Shown here: positions 16,437-26,358 of the stretch, piece by piece
Layout: each line of letters begins with the position of its first letter
Position numbering within the stretch: the first letter of the stretch is position 1
Source of the DNA: Lactiplantibacillus daoliensis
Lineage (GTDB): Bacteria > Bacillota > Bacilli > Lactobacillales > Lactobacillaceae
Reading direction: 5' to 3'
DNA: 64,000 nt
Assembly (NCBI RefSeq): GCF_005405005.1
Contig: NZ_BJDH01000011.1
Span: forward strand, 55,873 to 119,872
Made by a program: the position numbers and the translations under genes
Notes under the pieces: generated by a model
Databases searched by the model: none
What the model saw: the letters and a program-made list of their open reading frames with translations, nothing else
What the model was told of the DNA's origin: nothing

Positions 16437-17369
16437 TTAATTCAAGGCTTTTTTGACCGTCTTATAACCATATTTAATCAGTTCGCGTTCCACTTGCTTA
16501 GACGTGGTCGTGCTACTAGAATGTCGACTCGCTTGTGTATCCGCCGTGCTGGTCACTTTATCTGCGCCAGCGACTTGCATGCTACTATCGGCTTTGCCAC
16601 GACCAGTTGCATAGTCAAAGCTGACCCCAGGTTCAACGTTCCAAATATAAACGTTGAAGTTGACACTTCCATCCGTCGAGACCGCCTGTGACCAATACCC
16701 TCGTGGCATTAGCTCGTTGCCGCGAAAAACGGTCGTCACGCGATAGATCACCTTTTTACCTTGTTCCAGAGCGGTCCGCACTTGATCTTCATAGATCTGC
16801 ATCGTACGCTGATTAGAGTAGGCCGTTTGGGTGGCCAAATTCTTGGGATTATCCAAGCTACCGTCTTGCCCACTTTGAAATTGGCCATCTTTCGTTAAAT
16901 TAAATGAAATTGTGTACGCAATTAAATGGCCGCGATTCTGTGGAAAGACCCGTTTGCCATTGACCGTGACGGGCTGATTATGCCACCCCGTCGGACTCCA
17001 GGTCTGGGCCGCACGTCCAGCTGAGCGACCCAGATTATCTTTACTCAAATAAGCCGTATCGGTCGTCGTTCGGTTCAAACTGTCCAAATTACCATAATCA
17101 ATCTTTGAATTCTTCCACAAACTTGACTGTAAGGTACTTTTACCACTGTTAACCTTAATCGCCGCCGGACCGCCAGATTGATAGGTCTGCTTGGCTAAGT
17201 TCGCATAAGTCGTCTGATCATTACCACTGGTGTTCGTTGCGGTGGTTTTCTGACTGCTAGTACTCGACTGGCTGACCGAAGTCAGCTGATTCACCGTACT
17301 ACAGCCACTCAACAAGGCCACTAATCCCACAAGCCCCATTAAACGCGCTAAGCGCATTCGTTTCATCAT
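16437..17369 (-). CDS. Lipoprotein DNA/RNA non-specific endonuclease (EndA/NucA-like)
   Basis: A 310-residue secreted nuclease. Residues 1-23 form a lipoprotein signal with lipobox LSGC, followed by a Ser/Thr-rich linker to about residue 60. The nuclease domain has the beta-beta-alpha-metal active site FPQNRGHLIAYTIS; the family's usual DRGH is NRGH here, keeping the catalytic His. A downstream helix contains the conserved Asn of AYSNQRTMQIYE. The strand EQGKKVIYRVTTVFRG and the NVYIWNVEPG segment are typical of the streptococcal EndA type. The likely place of action is the outer face of the membrane, in nucleic acid degradation or DNA uptake; no competence genes are in view. The start follows GGGGCGG. 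Confidence 0.85.
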   Translation of the reverse strand: MMKRMRLARLMGLVGLVALLSGCSTVNQLTSVSQSSTSSQKTTATNTSGNDQTTYANLAKQTYQSGGPAAIKVNSGKSTLQSSLWKNSKIDYGNLDSLNRTTTDTAYLSKDNLGRSAGRAAQTWSPTGWHNQPVTVNGKRVFPQNRGHLIAYTISFNLTKDGQFQSGQDGSLDNPKNLATQTAYSNQRTMQIYEDQVRTALEQGKKVIYRVTTVFRGNELMPRGYWSQAVSTDGSVNFNVYIWNVEPGVSFDYATGRGKADSSMQVAGADKVTSTADTQASRHSSSTTTSKQVERELIKYGYKTVKKALN

Positions 17370-17446
17370 TTCAATTCCGCCCCATCCGTTTTAGATTACA
17401 TCATCCATGATAACGTACTTTTGTGAGGGGAACAAATGTTTTTTGA

Positions 17447-17995
17447 TTAGATTTTGGGGTGGTGACTCAACCAATCTGAACGCAAAATACCATACTTTAC
17501 GGAATCATAATACTGGCCTTGCCAATATCGGACTTGGGGAATCCGTGCTTCTAAATTCAAGCCAATTGCCGCAGCTAAATGACTCATTCGCGTATTGCCA
17601 GACCAAGTCGTTAAGCCAATATGCGGTAAGGTCGTTTCGACCGTAAATAGCTGTGTCAACCATTGCGTTAGGGCCTGTTGCCCAACGTGTTGCCCCCAAT
17701 GTTGCTCATCATAAATTAAAATGCCAACTTCTAGCCAGCGTCTTAAATTCCCATCCACAAAATGCTGATTGACGTTGCCAACGATCTGGTCATCCACGGT
17801 GATCACCCAATTTTTCGGTTGAATTAGCCAATCTCTGGGTCCAATCACGGTTTCAAAATCTCGTTGACTCGGCAACACATCGTGAAAATAGGGCCCGTTC
17901 CATTTGGTCCAAGCCGCTTGTGGATTACTAAAGCCACGTTGCCAGACTTCGGTTAATTCAGTCTGCTGAACCGGCCTAATTTTGACAGTCAACAT
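17447..17995 (-). CDS. GNAT-family N-acetyltransferase
   Basis: A 182-residue acetyltransferase. The acyl-CoA binding core is visible as NWVITVDDQIVGNVNQHF and RWLEVGILIYDEQHWGQHVG, followed by QQALTQWLTQLF; the QHVGQQA segment stands for the Q/RxxGxG/A loop. The C-terminal part (SHLAAAIGLNLEARIPQVRY) matches the closing helix-strand of the fold, where an altered residue often replaces the general acid. The ATG is preceded by GGAG. It is a single gene on the minus strand between the nuclease and the DHA2 pump. The acceptor substrate is unknown. Confidence 0.8.
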   Translation of the reverse strand: MLTVKIRPVQQTELTEVWQRGFSNPQAAWTKWNGPYFHDVLPSQRDFETVIGPRDWLIQPKNWVITVDDQIVGNVNQHFVDGNLRRWLEVGILIYDEQHWGQHVGQQALTQWLTQLFTVETTLPHIGLTTWSGNTRMSHLAAAIGLNLEARIPQVRYWQGQYYDSVKYGILRSDWLSHHPKI

Positions 17996-18048
17996 GAATT
18001 CATCTCCGTTTTTAAATTAAATTTAGTATAACGCGTAGAGCTAGTATA

Positions 18049-18083
18049 GAAAAAAGCCACTCTAGTAACAACTAAAGTGACCG
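18049..18083 (-). terminator. Terminator of the DHA2 transporter gene
   Basis: Minus-strand stem GTCACT/AGTGGC (one G-U pair), loop of about 15 bases, then six T. Confidence 0.6.
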
Positions 18084-18088
18084 TTGGA

Positions 18089-19597
18089 TTAACTTGCATG
18101 ATGCATTAAGACCGTTTTTTCGACAGGCCGAATGTGCTTTGTCCGCGCCGGCCGAAAGACAAAGATGTTGACTGCCACCCCAATAACCAGCAAAACAAAC
18201 GCCAACAACATAATATGATGTAACCCAGTGTGCAAAATCGTGCGCATCGCTGGCAACAACCGAGCTGGCAGCCCTTTGGCACTATTCGCATCGCTCAGCT
18301 GATTCATCATACTCATTGAGATCTTGCCATCAGATTGCGCCACGCCTTGCGTTAAGGATTGATTCAAAACCACACTGTAAATCGACGACATGAAGGTTTG
18401 GCCCAACATCCGCACCAACAAACTGAACGACGTCGCAATTGGAACATCTCGATGCGCAGCCTGTTGTTGCACGCTGACTTGAAGCACGGTAAAGCAAATC
18501 CCAATGCCGCAGCCTTGAAACGCTCCTGCCAACAATAACAGCCAATAATTGGCTTGTCGACCAGCCAAGGCGAGTAGCCCGGCGGCAATTAGCATGCCCG
18601 CAAAACCAATCATGACGACGGTCCGTGTCGACCATTTACGCTCCAAATTCGAACTCCACTGCGCGCCCATAAAATTAGTGATGGAACCCGGAATCTGCGT
18701 CACGCCACCAATCACGGCGGTTGTCCCCAACAAACCTTGCGCCCACATTGGCACATAAACGTTGAACCCGACGAAGAACCCATAAATTAAAAAGAACATC
18801 ACAAATGACGCCACAAGATAACGATTTTTAAATAAGCGACTCGGAATAATTGGATCAACTGCCCGCGATTCTGCCACCAGTAATCCTGCCAGTAACACTA
18901 ATGCCAACGCCATAATTGCCCCGACTCCTAGCAGTGGCAATTTACCAATCATTTCAATCCCAACTAGTAGACTGACTAAGCCAGTCGTCAATAACGCAGC
19001 ACCAAGATAATCGACTTTTGACGCGACCACCTTGATCTTGGGTGCCTGATACAACCATTGGATAATGGCAATCGATGCTAGACCAATTGGTACATTGATA
19101 TAAAAGACCCAGTGCCAGCCGAAGTTATCGACAATAAAACCACCGACTAACGGTCCAATGATGGCAGCCGTACTAAAGCTGGCGGTAACATAACCGAAAA
19201 CTTTCCCACGTTTAACGGGATCTTGATAGATTTCCGCATAGATAATGTAAGGAATCGCGGTCATCCCGCCGCTCCCAATACCCATAATTGTCCGAGCAAT
19301 GATTAAGAAATAAATATTCGGCGCTAAACCTTCAAATAACGCACCCAATACAAATATTGTTGTTGAAATCTGATAAGCACGTTTGTTACCAATCCGTTCG
19401 CCAAGCTTACTCCACAGCGGTGTTGTCACCGCACCACCGAGTAGGAAGACGGCGACAATCCAGCCCATCAGTTGAATCCCATGTAAATCACTAATAATTG
19501 CGGGTAACGCCGTACTGATAATCGTACTATCCAACCCATTCATCGCATTTGATAGCAGCAACGCTACCGTCACGATCATAACTACTTTCTTGGACAC
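18089..19597 (-). CDS. MFS drug efflux pump, DHA2 (EmrB/QacA) family, 14-TM
   Basis: About 502 residues with 14 predicted membrane segments. Helix 1 carries LLLSNAMNGLDSTIISTALPAI in which the conserved D of DHA2 proteins is present. Motif A is GERIGNKRAYQIS. The antiporter motif C region is AAIIGPLVGGFIVDNFGWHWVFYINVPIG, strongly conserved in EmrB/QacA pumps. These are proton-driven exporters of lipophilic drugs or other amphiphiles. I choose GTG 19597, seven bases after GGAGGA, over the ATG five codons upstream, which has no ribosome binding site. No regulator gene is adjacent. Confidence 0.85.
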   Translation of the reverse strand: MSKKVVMIVTVALLLSNAMNGLDSTIISTALPAIISDLHGIQLMGWIVAVFLLGGAVTTPLWSKLGERIGNKRAYQISTTIFVLGALFEGLAPNIYFLIIARTIMGIGSGGMTAIPYIIYAEIYQDPVKRGKVFGYVTASFSTAAIIGPLVGGFIVDNFGWHWVFYINVPIGLASIAIIQWLYQAPKIKVVASKVDYLGAALLTTGLVSLLVGIEMIGKLPLLGVGAIMALALVLLAGLLVAESRAVDPIIPSRLFKNRYLVASFVMFFLIYGFFVGFNVYVPMWAQGLLGTTAVIGGVTQIPGSITNFMGAQWSSNLERKWSTRTVVMIGFAGMLIAAGLLALAGRQANYWLLLLAGAFQGCGIGICFTVLQVSVQQQAAHRDVPIATSFSLLVRMLGQTFMSSIYSVVLNQSLTQGVAQSDGKISMSMMNQLSDANSAKGLPARLLPAMRTILHTGLHHIMLLAFVLLVIGVAVNIFVFRPARTKHIRPVEKTVLMHHAS

Positions 19598-19710
19598 CCT
19601 TAATTCCTCCATCTATGTACTAAAAACTAATCTTGAAATAACAACCCTCTACTAGATTACACTATTTAGTGACTATCGACCATGTCATTTTCTGAAAATC
19701 GACTAAACAA

Positions 19711-19740
19711 AAAGTCCCTTCAATCCGGCTGAAGGACTGA
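19711..19740 (-). terminator. Minus-strand terminator beside repeat copy B
   Basis: Stem AGTCCTTCA/TGAAGGGACT (one bulge) followed on the minus strand by TTTTTGTTT. It lies between the repeat and the DHA2 gene and would stop a minus-strand transcript coming through the repeat. Confidence 0.65.
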
Positions 19741-19768
19741 AAGGACAACTATTTAGGGCGATTCACTA

Positions 19769-20256
19769 AAGATTGAAAAGCTCAAAACCATTACAAAGAC
19801 TGTACTACCAGCAACAGTTACGTCTGAAATAGACTTGCTAATTTCAGCGCTCTGGCAGTCAGAATCGGTGTGCTGTGGAGGACGGTGCCAGCCAGAGTAC
19901 GGTCTGACACCTCAATTCCAAGCCGATAAATCACGTCTTTGAATTGCCCCGTGAGATTAGTTAGCCTAGAACGCTAACTAATCTCACCGACACTGCACAC
20001 CAATTCTGACTGACTCCGCTAAGCAATAAATAACTGATTTATCTCTTAAAAAGCACTGATTAGCCGGAGGTTGTTGCTGATAGCATCGGACGTGCAGGTG
20101 GCGTTAGGTCGGCATGCTTTTTGCCGATCTTACCCCACGGACGGTCCGGGAGATTTGCGGTTTTAGCAAAGCTTCCGGGCGAGGCTCAAGACATTCCTGA
20201 GGCTTGAGCCGGTCCCACGTCCGCATGTTATCCGCAACAACCGGAAGCGACTCAAT
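19769..20256 (+). repeat. Structured intergenic repeat, copy B (core 19847-20250)
   Basis: Second copy of the four-member element, same orientation as the others. The half-1 closing stem is AGTCAGAATCGGTGTGC against GCACACCAATTCTGACT. The inner hairpin is GTGAGATTAGTTAGC/GCTAACTAATCTCAC (19951-19965 with 19973-19987), perfect over 15 pairs and with different bases from copy A on both sides. The half-2 closing stem joins GGTTGTTGCTGATAGCAT to ATGTTATCCGCAACAACC. Inside it are GGTCGGC/GCCGATC and GGCTCAAG/CTTGAGCC. It is bounded on the DHA2 side by a minus-strand terminator. No conserved open frame. Confidence 0.88.
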
Positions 20257-20317
20257 TTTTAGCTCACAATCCTTAAATGATTTCAGTTAAAGCATACTTC
20301 TTGAAACGCGTTCCAGG

Positions 20318-20848
20318 TCAAGCACTTTTTGCTACTAGCCAATCCTTTTTCGAGAGCACATAACGCATCACGTGCACGACCTCACCGGAATCTAGAGTTT
20401 TCGCATGTAGTTCACCTAAATCATGCATCCCCATTTTGGCCATGACGCGACCGGAACGCGGATTGACACTGGCATATCGCGCCTCAATCTGCTGATAATT
20501 TAACGTTTCAAAACCATAGGCCATTAAAGCCTGCCCCGCTTCGGCGACATAACCATGTCCCCAAGCAGCCGGACTCAGTGCGTAAGTCAACAAACCGGTC
20601 GTGTCCTCGGAATGAAATTCATAAAAGCCGATCAACTGATGATCACTTTTGCGCTCAATTCCAAAGACAGTGTTCGCATCTGCTAAGAAGTGTGTATCAA
20701 AAATGGTTTTAAACTGCGCTGGTGTTTTAATCGTCCGATAGCGTAAATACGCCACCACTTGCCGGTCCAAAATAATGGCTTGTAATGCATCCTGATCAGT
20801 TGGTTGGATTGGACGCATCAACAAGCGGGCTGTTTCAAATTGGGTCAT
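20318..20848 (-). CDS. GNAT-family N-acetyltransferase, RimJ/RimL-like
   Basis: A 176-residue acetyltransferase of the RimJ/RimL type. The start TARLLMRPIQPTDQDALQ is the standard opening of that group. VFGIERKSDHQLIGFYEFHSE gives the central strands, PAAWGHGYVAEAGQALMAYGF is the acetyl-CoA binding loop and helix, and NPRSGRVMAKMGMHDLGE is the conserved asparagine-containing helix. RimJ/RimL relatives modify N-termini of ribosomal proteins or small amines; the acceptor here is unknown. The ATG follows GGAG. It begins 73 bases after the SUF operon's last gene with no clear terminator between, so read-through is possible. Confidence 0.82.
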   Translation of the reverse strand: MTQFETARLLMRPIQPTDQDALQAIILDRQVVAYLRYRTIKTPAQFKTIFDTHFLADANTVFGIERKSDHQLIGFYEFHSEDTTGLLTYALSPAAWGHGYVAEAGQALMAYGFETLNYQQIEARYASVNPRSGRVMAKMGMHDLGELHAKTLDSGEVVHVMRYVLSKKDWLVAKSA

Positions 20849-20921
20849 TTTTTCATCTCCAAAATAAGGTTACAAAAACAAGCCTATTTCAAGCACGCCA
20901 TTTTTTCAAAGATTTTGTTTG

Positions 20922-21224
20922 CTAAACGCCCAAAGTTAACCGAGCCGCCCGTGACATCCGCGCAATCGACCAAGCTGGTGACCACACTAAATTAATTTCC
21001 ACGTGTTGCACCCCCGGCAAGCCTTGCAGTGCCGCAGTAATATCATTAGCCAGCACTTCTGTCAGTGGACAGCCCATCATCGTTAAGGTCATCGTCACCA
21101 CGCACTCACCGGCATCATCAAGTGTCACGTCATAAATCAAGCCCAGGCCGACGACATCCACGCCTAATTCTGGGTCAATGACTTGTGCTAACGCCGCCAT
21201 ACCTTGATCTTTAAAAGTTGCCAT
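20922..21224 (-). CDS. sufT: SufT-like DUF59/MIP18 iron-sulfur assembly protein
   Basis: A 100-residue protein of the MIP18/DUF59 family. Core motifs are VIDPELGVDVVGLGLIYDV and TLTMMGCPLTEVLANDI with the conserved reactive Cys. SufT-type proteins help deliver or mature iron-sulfur clusters and often sit in or near suf operons. Here it is the last gene of sufCDSUB. Its ATG overlaps the stop of sufB (TAATG), so it is translationally coupled. The symbol follows the family name and context; related genes are also labelled yitW or paaD-like. Confidence 0.85.
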   Translation of the reverse strand: MATFKDQGMAALAQVIDPELGVDVVGLGLIYDVTLDDAGECVVTMTLTMMGCPLTEVLANDITAALQGLPGVQHVEINLVWSPAWSIARMSRAARLTLGV

Positions 21225-22633
21225 TAGCCAATCGATCCTTCCATTTCAAAACTAATCAACCGGTTCAGTTCCACCGCATATTCCATCGGGAGCTGTTTCG
21301 TAAAGGGTTCGACAAAACCCATGATAATCATTTCCGTAGCTTTTGCTTCTGAAATACCACGACTCATCAAATAATACAATTGGGCTTCCGAAACCTTCGA
21401 AACTTTGGCTTCATGTTCCATCGAAACATTGCCGTTCAAAATTTCATTGTACGGAATCGTATCACTGGACGACTGATCATCCATAATAATCGTATCGCAT
21501 TCGACATGCGCGAACGAGCCATCCGAGTGCCGGCCGAAGCGCACCGTCCCACGATAATCCACGGCGCCGCCATCCTTAGCAATCGACTTGGAAACGATCG
21601 ACGAGGTCGTATTTTTCGCATTGTGAATCATGCGTGCGCCGGTATCTTGATCGACATTATGTCCCGCGACCGCAATCGACAACATGGTCCCGTGCGCGCC
21701 TTCACCGTTCAGGTACACCGATGGATATTTCATCGTAATCTTCGAACCTAAGTTACCATCGACCCATTCCATCGTGGCATTTTCCAAGGCTTGCGCGCGT
21801 TTCGTTTCCAAACTATACACATTGTTCGACCAATTTTGAATCGTGGTATAGCGGCAAGTGGCATTCGCTAACACGTTCACTTCAACGACCGCCGCATGCA
21901 AACTATCCGAATCATAGCTCGGCGCCGTACAACCTTCCACGTAATTGACACTCGCGCCCTCATCTACAATAATCAGCGTGCGTTCAAACTGCCCAGTTTT
22001 CTCCGCGTTCAGTCTGAAATAAGCTTGAATTGGGGTCGTTACTTTGACACCCTTGGGGACATAGATGAATGACCCGCCAGACCAGACTGCGGCATTCAAG
22101 GCCGCATAACAATTGTCCGTTGGTTGGACCAGTTTGCCAAACCATTTTTTAAACAGGTCTGGATATTTTTGTAATGCCGTGTCGGTGTCGGTAAAAATAA
22201 TCCCACTCGCTTCAAACGCCTTTTTCATCCGATGATAGACCACTTCTGACTCATACTGGGCGCTTGAGCCCGCTAAATACTGCCGTTCAGCTGCCGGCAC
22301 GCCTAACCGGTCAAAAGTTTGTTTGATTTTATCCGGCACATCTGCCCAATCACGATACTTTTTGTCCGTCGCTTTTTGGAAATATTTCATATGTGCCATG
22401 TCCAAGCCGGACAAGTCTGGCCCGAACTTGGGCACCGGCATTGTTTGATAAATTTTGTAGGCGTTGAGTCGATAATCAAGCATCCATTGTGGCTCGTGCT
22501 TTTCAGCCGAAATTTGACGGACGACCGCTTCGCTCAAACCCTCGCCCGTGGAATAAACCGGCGTTAGGTCGTCATGAAAGCCATAATCATACTTTTCAGT
22601 CCCACTAACGACAGCATCTACTTTATTGGTCAT
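21224..22633 (-). CDS. sufB: Fe-S cluster assembly scaffold protein SufB
   Basis: A 469-residue SufB, the normal length. Recognisable segments are the N-terminal [20 protein letters not shown], the scaffold helix [14 protein letters not shown], the beta-helix with [20 protein letters not shown] (conserved Cys), and the C-terminal [18 protein letters not shown] and [20 protein letters not shown]. SufB forms the SufBC2D complex that assembles clusters with sulfur from SufS/SufU. It overlaps sufU by 11 bases and has its own GGAGGTG eight bases before the ATG. The gene is GC-richer than its neighbours, which fits a highly expressed operon but could have other causes. Confidence 0.95.
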   Translation of the reverse strand: MTNKVDAVVSGTEKYDYGFHDDLTPVYSTGEGLSEAVVRQISAEKHEPQWMLDYRLNAYKIYQTMPVPKFGPDLSGLDMAHMKYFQKATDKKYRDWADVPDKIKQTFDRLGVPAAERQYLAGSSAQYESEVVYHRMKKAFEASGIIFTDTDTALQKYPDLFKKWFGKLVQPTDNCYAALNAAVWSGGSFIYVPKGVKVTTPIQAYFRLNAEKTGQFERTLIIVDEGASVNYVEGCTAPSYDSDSLHAAVVEVNVLANATCRYTTIQNWSNNVYSLETKRAQALENATMEWVDGNLGSKITMKYPSVYLNGEGAHGTMLSIAVAGHNVDQDTGARMIHNAKNTTSSIVSKSIAKDGGAVDYRGTVRFGRHSDGSFAHVECDTIIMDDQSSSDTIPYNEILNGNVSMEHEAKVSKVSEAQLYYLMSRGISEAKATEMIIMGFVEPFTKQLPMEYAVELNRLISFEMEGSIG

Positions 22634-23072
22634 CGGTTGTCACCTCCGTCAAGGCTTGTGCGGCCGCATGCCAAGCCAGGGTCGCACAACGAATGCGCGT
22701 TGGGAATTGAGCGACACTGCCTAAAACGGCGGCGTCACCCAGCTGGTCACGATCATGCTTAGCAATCGGCGTCCCCATAACTAGTTTTGAAAAGGCGGCA
22801 ATTAAGGCTTGAGCCTCGGAAACTGACTTCCCCAGCAAGACATCCGTCATCACACTCGCCGACGCCTGTGAGATCGTACAGCCGGTACTACTAAACTGCA
22901 ACGTCGTAATCTGATTTGCCGTCACGACCAACTGAACTGTCAACACATCGCCACAAGTCGGATTGTTCAGCGTCGTTGCTGGCAAATCAGGTTGTAACCC
23001 ATAATGATGCGGCGCTTGGGCATGTTCTAAGATCACCGTTTTATATAAATCGTTCAGATTTAACAAACTCAT
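22623..23072 (-). CDS. sufU: Sulfur-transfer protein SufU (IscU-like)
   Basis: A 149-residue SufU. The three conserved cysteines are present in [28 protein letters not shown] and [11 protein letters not shown]. The Asp after the first Cys is also present, completing the zinc site known for Gram-positive SufU. The region between the second and third Cys carries the insertion typical of SufU as opposed to IscU. SufU accepts persulfide from SufS. The start codon overlaps the sufS stop (ATGA), so the two partner proteins are translationally coupled. Confidence 0.93.
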   Translation of the reverse strand: MSLLNLNDLYKTVILEHAQAPHHYGLQPDLPATTLNNPTCGDVLTVQLVVTANQITTLQFSSTGCTISQASASVMTDVLLGKSVSEAQALIAAFSKLVMGTPIAKHDRDQLGDAAVLGSVAQFPTRIRCATLAWHAAAQALTEVTTDDQ

Positions 23073-24292
23073 TGCTGAAAAAACTCCTTTACTTCCCGCA
23101 AGACCACCAAAAAACGGTCAATTTCAGCCGTCGTATTATAAAAGGCCACACTTGCTCGCACTGTGGCGGCAACGCCCAGCGTTTGCATCAATGGTTGAGC
23201 ACAGTGATGACCGGCCCGCACTTCGATGCCAGCTAAATCTAACCCGGTCGCGATGTCGTGCGGATGGACACCGTTCACATTGAACGCCACCACTGGACCA
23301 TGTTTCGCCACGGACTCAGGGCCATACACCGTGACTCCTGGTAGGTTCAGTAATCCGTTGAGTAGTTGCGCCGTCAATTGGTTTTCTTGACGCTGAATTG
23401 CGGGCCAACCAAGCTGCTGAATCGTTTTGAGCGCCGCCCCCAAGCCGATGACGCCACTAATGTCTGGCGTCCCCGCTTCAAAACGCTGTGGGATCGGCGC
23501 AAATTCAGTGCGTTCAAAGGTCACGTTACTAATCATTTCACCGCCAAATTGGACTGGTGTTAACTGTTGCAATAACGCCAACTTACCGTATAACACCCCA
23601 ACACCGGTCGGCCCATACAGCTTGTGGCCCGAAAAGGCATAAAAATCGACGTCCAGTTCCTGGACGTTAACCGGTTGGTGGGCTACCGTTTGTGCACCAT
23701 CGACCACGATTACCGCCCCGCGTTGATGTGCCAATTGAGCCAGTTCTCGAATCGGTGTCGTCACGCCAAGCACATTAGAAGTCTGAGCCACCGCCACAAT
23801 CTTGGTCTTGGCAGTGATTTGTTCCGCCGCGGCCGCTAAATCCAGTTCGCCGTTTGGCCGTAACTGAATCACTTTTAATTGTGCCCGCTTACGCAAGGCC
23901 AATTGCTGCCATGGCACCAAATTACTGTGATGTTCAAGGGCAGTGACCACAATCTCGTCACCGGCCTGAATCGTCTGTTCGCCATAAGTCTGGGCCACCC
24001 AGTTCAAACTCTCAGTCGTTGACCGGGTAAAAAAGACCGTATCACGTCGCGGCGCCTGAATAAACGCTGCCACTTGATCCCGAACTGCTTCATATTGGTT
24101 GGTTGCGCGGGCCGCCAACGTGTAAACACCGCGATGAACATTGGCATTGTCATAAGCATAGTAGTGGCTAATCGCTTCAATCACGGCCTGAGGCTTTTGC
24201 GTCGTCGCCGCGTTATCCAGATAAATCAACGGTTCACCATTGACTTTAGTCGTTAAAATTGGAAACGTCCTACGATAATCAGTGCGTGTCAT
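23069..24292 (-). CDS. sufS: Cysteine desulfurase SufS
   Basis: A 407-residue PLP-dependent cysteine desulfurase of group II. The opening YLDNAATTQKPQAVIEAI and VHRGVYTLAARATNQYE are characteristic. The PLP lysine lies in FYAFSGHKLYGPTGVGVLYG and the catalytic, persulfide-carrying Cys in VRAGHHCAQPLM. It takes sulfur from cysteine and passes it to SufU. It overlaps sufD by 14 bases upstream and sufU by four bases downstream. Length and motifs are complete, with nothing unusual. Confidence 0.95.
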   Translation of the reverse strand: MTRTDYRRTFPILTTKVNGEPLIYLDNAATTQKPQAVIEAISHYYAYDNANVHRGVYTLAARATNQYEAVRDQVAAFIQAPRRDTVFFTRSTTESLNWVAQTYGEQTIQAGDEIVVTALEHHSNLVPWQQLALRKRAQLKVIQLRPNGELDLAAAAEQITAKTKIVAVAQTSNVLGVTTPIRELAQLAHQRGAVIVVDGAQTVAHQPVNVQELDVDFYAFSGHKLYGPTGVGVLYGKLALLQQLTPVQFGGEMISNVTFERTEFAPIPQRFEAGTPDISGVIGLGAALKTIQQLGWPAIQRQENQLTAQLLNGLLNLPGVTVYGPESVAKHGPVVAFNVNGVHPHDIATGLDLAGIEVRAGHHCAQPLMQTLGVAATVRASVAFYNTTAEIDRFLVVLREVKEFFQQ

Positions 24293-25550
24293 CCGTTAGC
24301 CGCCTTTCAATCAGTGCGTTCAGTTCTGTTCGCAATCGTTTTGACTTTAGTTCAGTAATCACGCCAGCTAAAAAGCCGCGAATGACCAATCGTTCTGCCT
24401 CAGGTCGCGGAATCCCACGACTTAGCAAGTAATACATCTGCCGTTCATCGACACGGCCAACACTCGCCGCGTGCCCCGCTTCCACATCGTTTTCATCGAT
24501 CAACAAGATCGGGTCCGCATCTCCGCGGGCTTCGGACGATAACATTAACAGTCGATTTTCCTGATCAGCCTTGGCGCCATGCGCGCCTTTGACAATGTGA
24601 CCAATCCCATTAAAAATCAGGGCCGCCGCATCTAGAATAATGCCACGTTGGACGATTTTCGCCGTTGTTTTTTCACCGTAATTCGTCATCCGCGTATCAA
24701 TGCCCTGCGTCTGTTGCCTGTTAGCAATCGCAATTGTTTTGACTTGGGCAGTCGATCCACGCCCTTTTAATTCCGAATCAAAATCTGCGACGACATCACC
24801 GGCATTCATTTCCGCCAGTTCCCAATTCAATTGCGCATCCGTGCCTAAAACGCCCCGCCGATTCAAGTACGCCGTCGTGTTGGCACCTAAAGCATCCAGT
24901 CCGGCAAAGTCCACCTGCGCGTTTGCCGCCGCGACGACTTCAACTAAGAGATGCACCGCCGTGGCCTGCGTGCCAACTGAACACAGACGCTGAATAACTT
25001 GCACCCGACTGTTTTCAGCCGCAAGCATTAAACTGTGATTGAAAAAATTTTGTGTTTGGCGACTATCAACTAATTGCGTAATCTCAATCGGGTCCTGCAG
25101 CTGAACATTTGCCGGCACATACAGAAAAAAGCCATTAGTCATGAGCGCCGTATTCAACGCCGTTAACTTGTCAGTACCAAGTTGCAATGCTTTTTTCATC
25201 AAAGCTGATTGGACCAAGTCTCCATGAGTCCGAATTGCTGAGCGTAAATCTGAAAGGATGACCCCTTGTTGGATGGCTTCGGTTGGCAAGCTCAGTTGCA
25301 TCGTCGTATCGCCGACACTATAAAAATGCTGCCCGGCACCTAAATCGCCAGCCGGTTCTGCACTCACCTGCACCCTAGGAACCTTGAAATCAAATAAGGG
25401 CCACGAGGCATAATTGATTTTTTCAAACTTAGGCAAAGGCAATTCGTCATAGACTGCAACGGCCTGCTCACGCAATGCCAACAACCAGGCTGGTTCTGCC
25501 TGTGAATGCGAATATTCTCGCACAGCCGCTAATAATGTTGTTTTATCCAA
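24279..25550 (-). CDS. sufD: Fe-S cluster assembly protein SufD
   Basis: About 423 residues, a paralogue of SufB lacking its conserved Cys. Markers are LPLPKFEKINYASWPLF near the N-terminus, NGFFLYVPANVQLQDPIEI in the beta-helix, and the C-terminal EAGHAASVGRVDERQMYYLLSRGIPRPEAERLVIRGFL. I place the start at TTG 25550, six bases after AGGGGG and eleven bases beyond the sufC stop. The longer open frame from ATG 25580 overlaps sufC by 20 bases and has no ribosome binding site. SufD forms the scaffold with SufB and SufC. Confidence 0.92.
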   Translation of the reverse strand: MDKTTLLAAVREYSHSQAEPAWLLALREQAVAVYDELPLPKFEKINYASWPLFDFKVPRVQVSAEPAGDLGAGQHFYSVGDTTMQLSLPTEAIQQGVILSDLRSAIRTHGDLVQSALMKKALQLGTDKLTALNTALMTNGFFLYVPANVQLQDPIEITQLVDSRQTQNFFNHSLMLAAENSRVQVIQRLCSVGTQATAVHLLVEVVAAANAQVDFAGLDALGANTTAYLNRRGVLGTDAQLNWELAEMNAGDVVADFDSELKGRGSTAQVKTIAIANRQQTQGIDTRMTNYGEKTTAKIVQRGIILDAAALIFNGIGHIVKGAHGAKADQENRLLMLSSEARGDADPILLIDENDVEAGHAASVGRVDERQMYYLLSRGIPRPEAERLVIRGFLAGVITELKSKRLRTELNALIERRLTDDTH

Positions 25551-25560
25551 ATTCAGCCCC

Positions 25561-26358
25561 CTATGACTCGAGCTCATCATCTGTCAGTGCCACGTCTAAC
25601 CCAAGTTCGTCACGTAATCCCGCGTAACCTTCTGCTTCCAAAGTCGTTGCTAATTCAGCACCACCAGTTTTCACAATCCGACCGTCCATCATCACGTGAA
25701 CAAAGTCGGGAACGATATAGTTCAGCAAGCGTTGGTAATGGGTAATCATCAAGGTACCAAAGTCTGGCCCCTGCATTGAATTAACCCCTTTAGCCACAAC
25801 CTGTAACGCATCGATGTCCAAACCCGAGTCGATCTCATCTAAAATAGCAAATTTAGGTCGAATCATCAGCAATTGTAAAATTCCGTTCCGTTTCTTTTCC
25901 CCACCTGAAAAACCTTCGTTCAAGTAGCGTTCAGCCATCGCATCGGACATATTCAGTAAAGCTAAGTTCTTATCTAGTTGCGCGAGAAAGGTCGTCACGG
26001 GTAGTTGATCATCCTTAGCACGGCGGGCATTGATTGCCGCTCGTAGGAATTCAATATTAGTCACGCCTTTAATCTCGGCTGGATATTGCATGGCTAAAAA
26101 TAAGCCGGCCCGAGCGCGCTGATCGACGGTTTGACTTAACAGATCAACACCATCCAAGGTCACGCTACCACTAACGACGTGATAGGCCGGATTGCCCATA
26201 ATCGTTTCTGATAATGTTGACTTGCCAGTCCCATTTGGTCCCATAATCGCATGAGTCTCACCCGTCTTGAGGGTTAAATTAACGCCTTTGAGGATCAAAC
26301 GTTCTTGTTCATTTTCGGTGACGGTTACCTTTAAATTTTTGATGACTAATGTTGACAT
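25561..26358 (-). CDS. sufC: Fe-S cluster assembly ATPase SufC
   Basis: A 265-residue ABC-type ATPase without membrane domain. Walker A is IMGPNGTGKSTLSETIMG, the signature region is LNEGFSGGEKKRNGILQLL (SGGEKKR is diagnostic for SufC), Walker B is PKFAILDEIDSGLDIDAL and the switch His is in LMITHYQRLLNYI. SufC powers the SufBC2D scaffold. It is the first gene of the operon. The start follows GGGGAG at good spacing. A candidate promoter, CTGACA with 17 bases to TATTAA, lies near 26440-26470 on the minus strand. The residue count fits the family. Confidence 0.95.
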   Translation of the reverse strand: MSTLVIKNLKVTVTENEQERLILKGVNLTLKTGETHAIMGPNGTGKSTLSETIMGNPAYHVVSGSVTLDGVDLLSQTVDQRARAGLFLAMQYPAEIKGVTNIEFLRAAINARRAKDDQLPVTTFLAQLDKNLALLNMSDAMAERYLNEGFSGGEKKRNGILQLLMIRPKFAILDEIDSGLDIDALQVVAKGVNSMQGPDFGTLMITHYQRLLNYIVPDFVHVMMDGRIVKTGGAELATTLEAEGYAGLRDELGLDVALTDDELES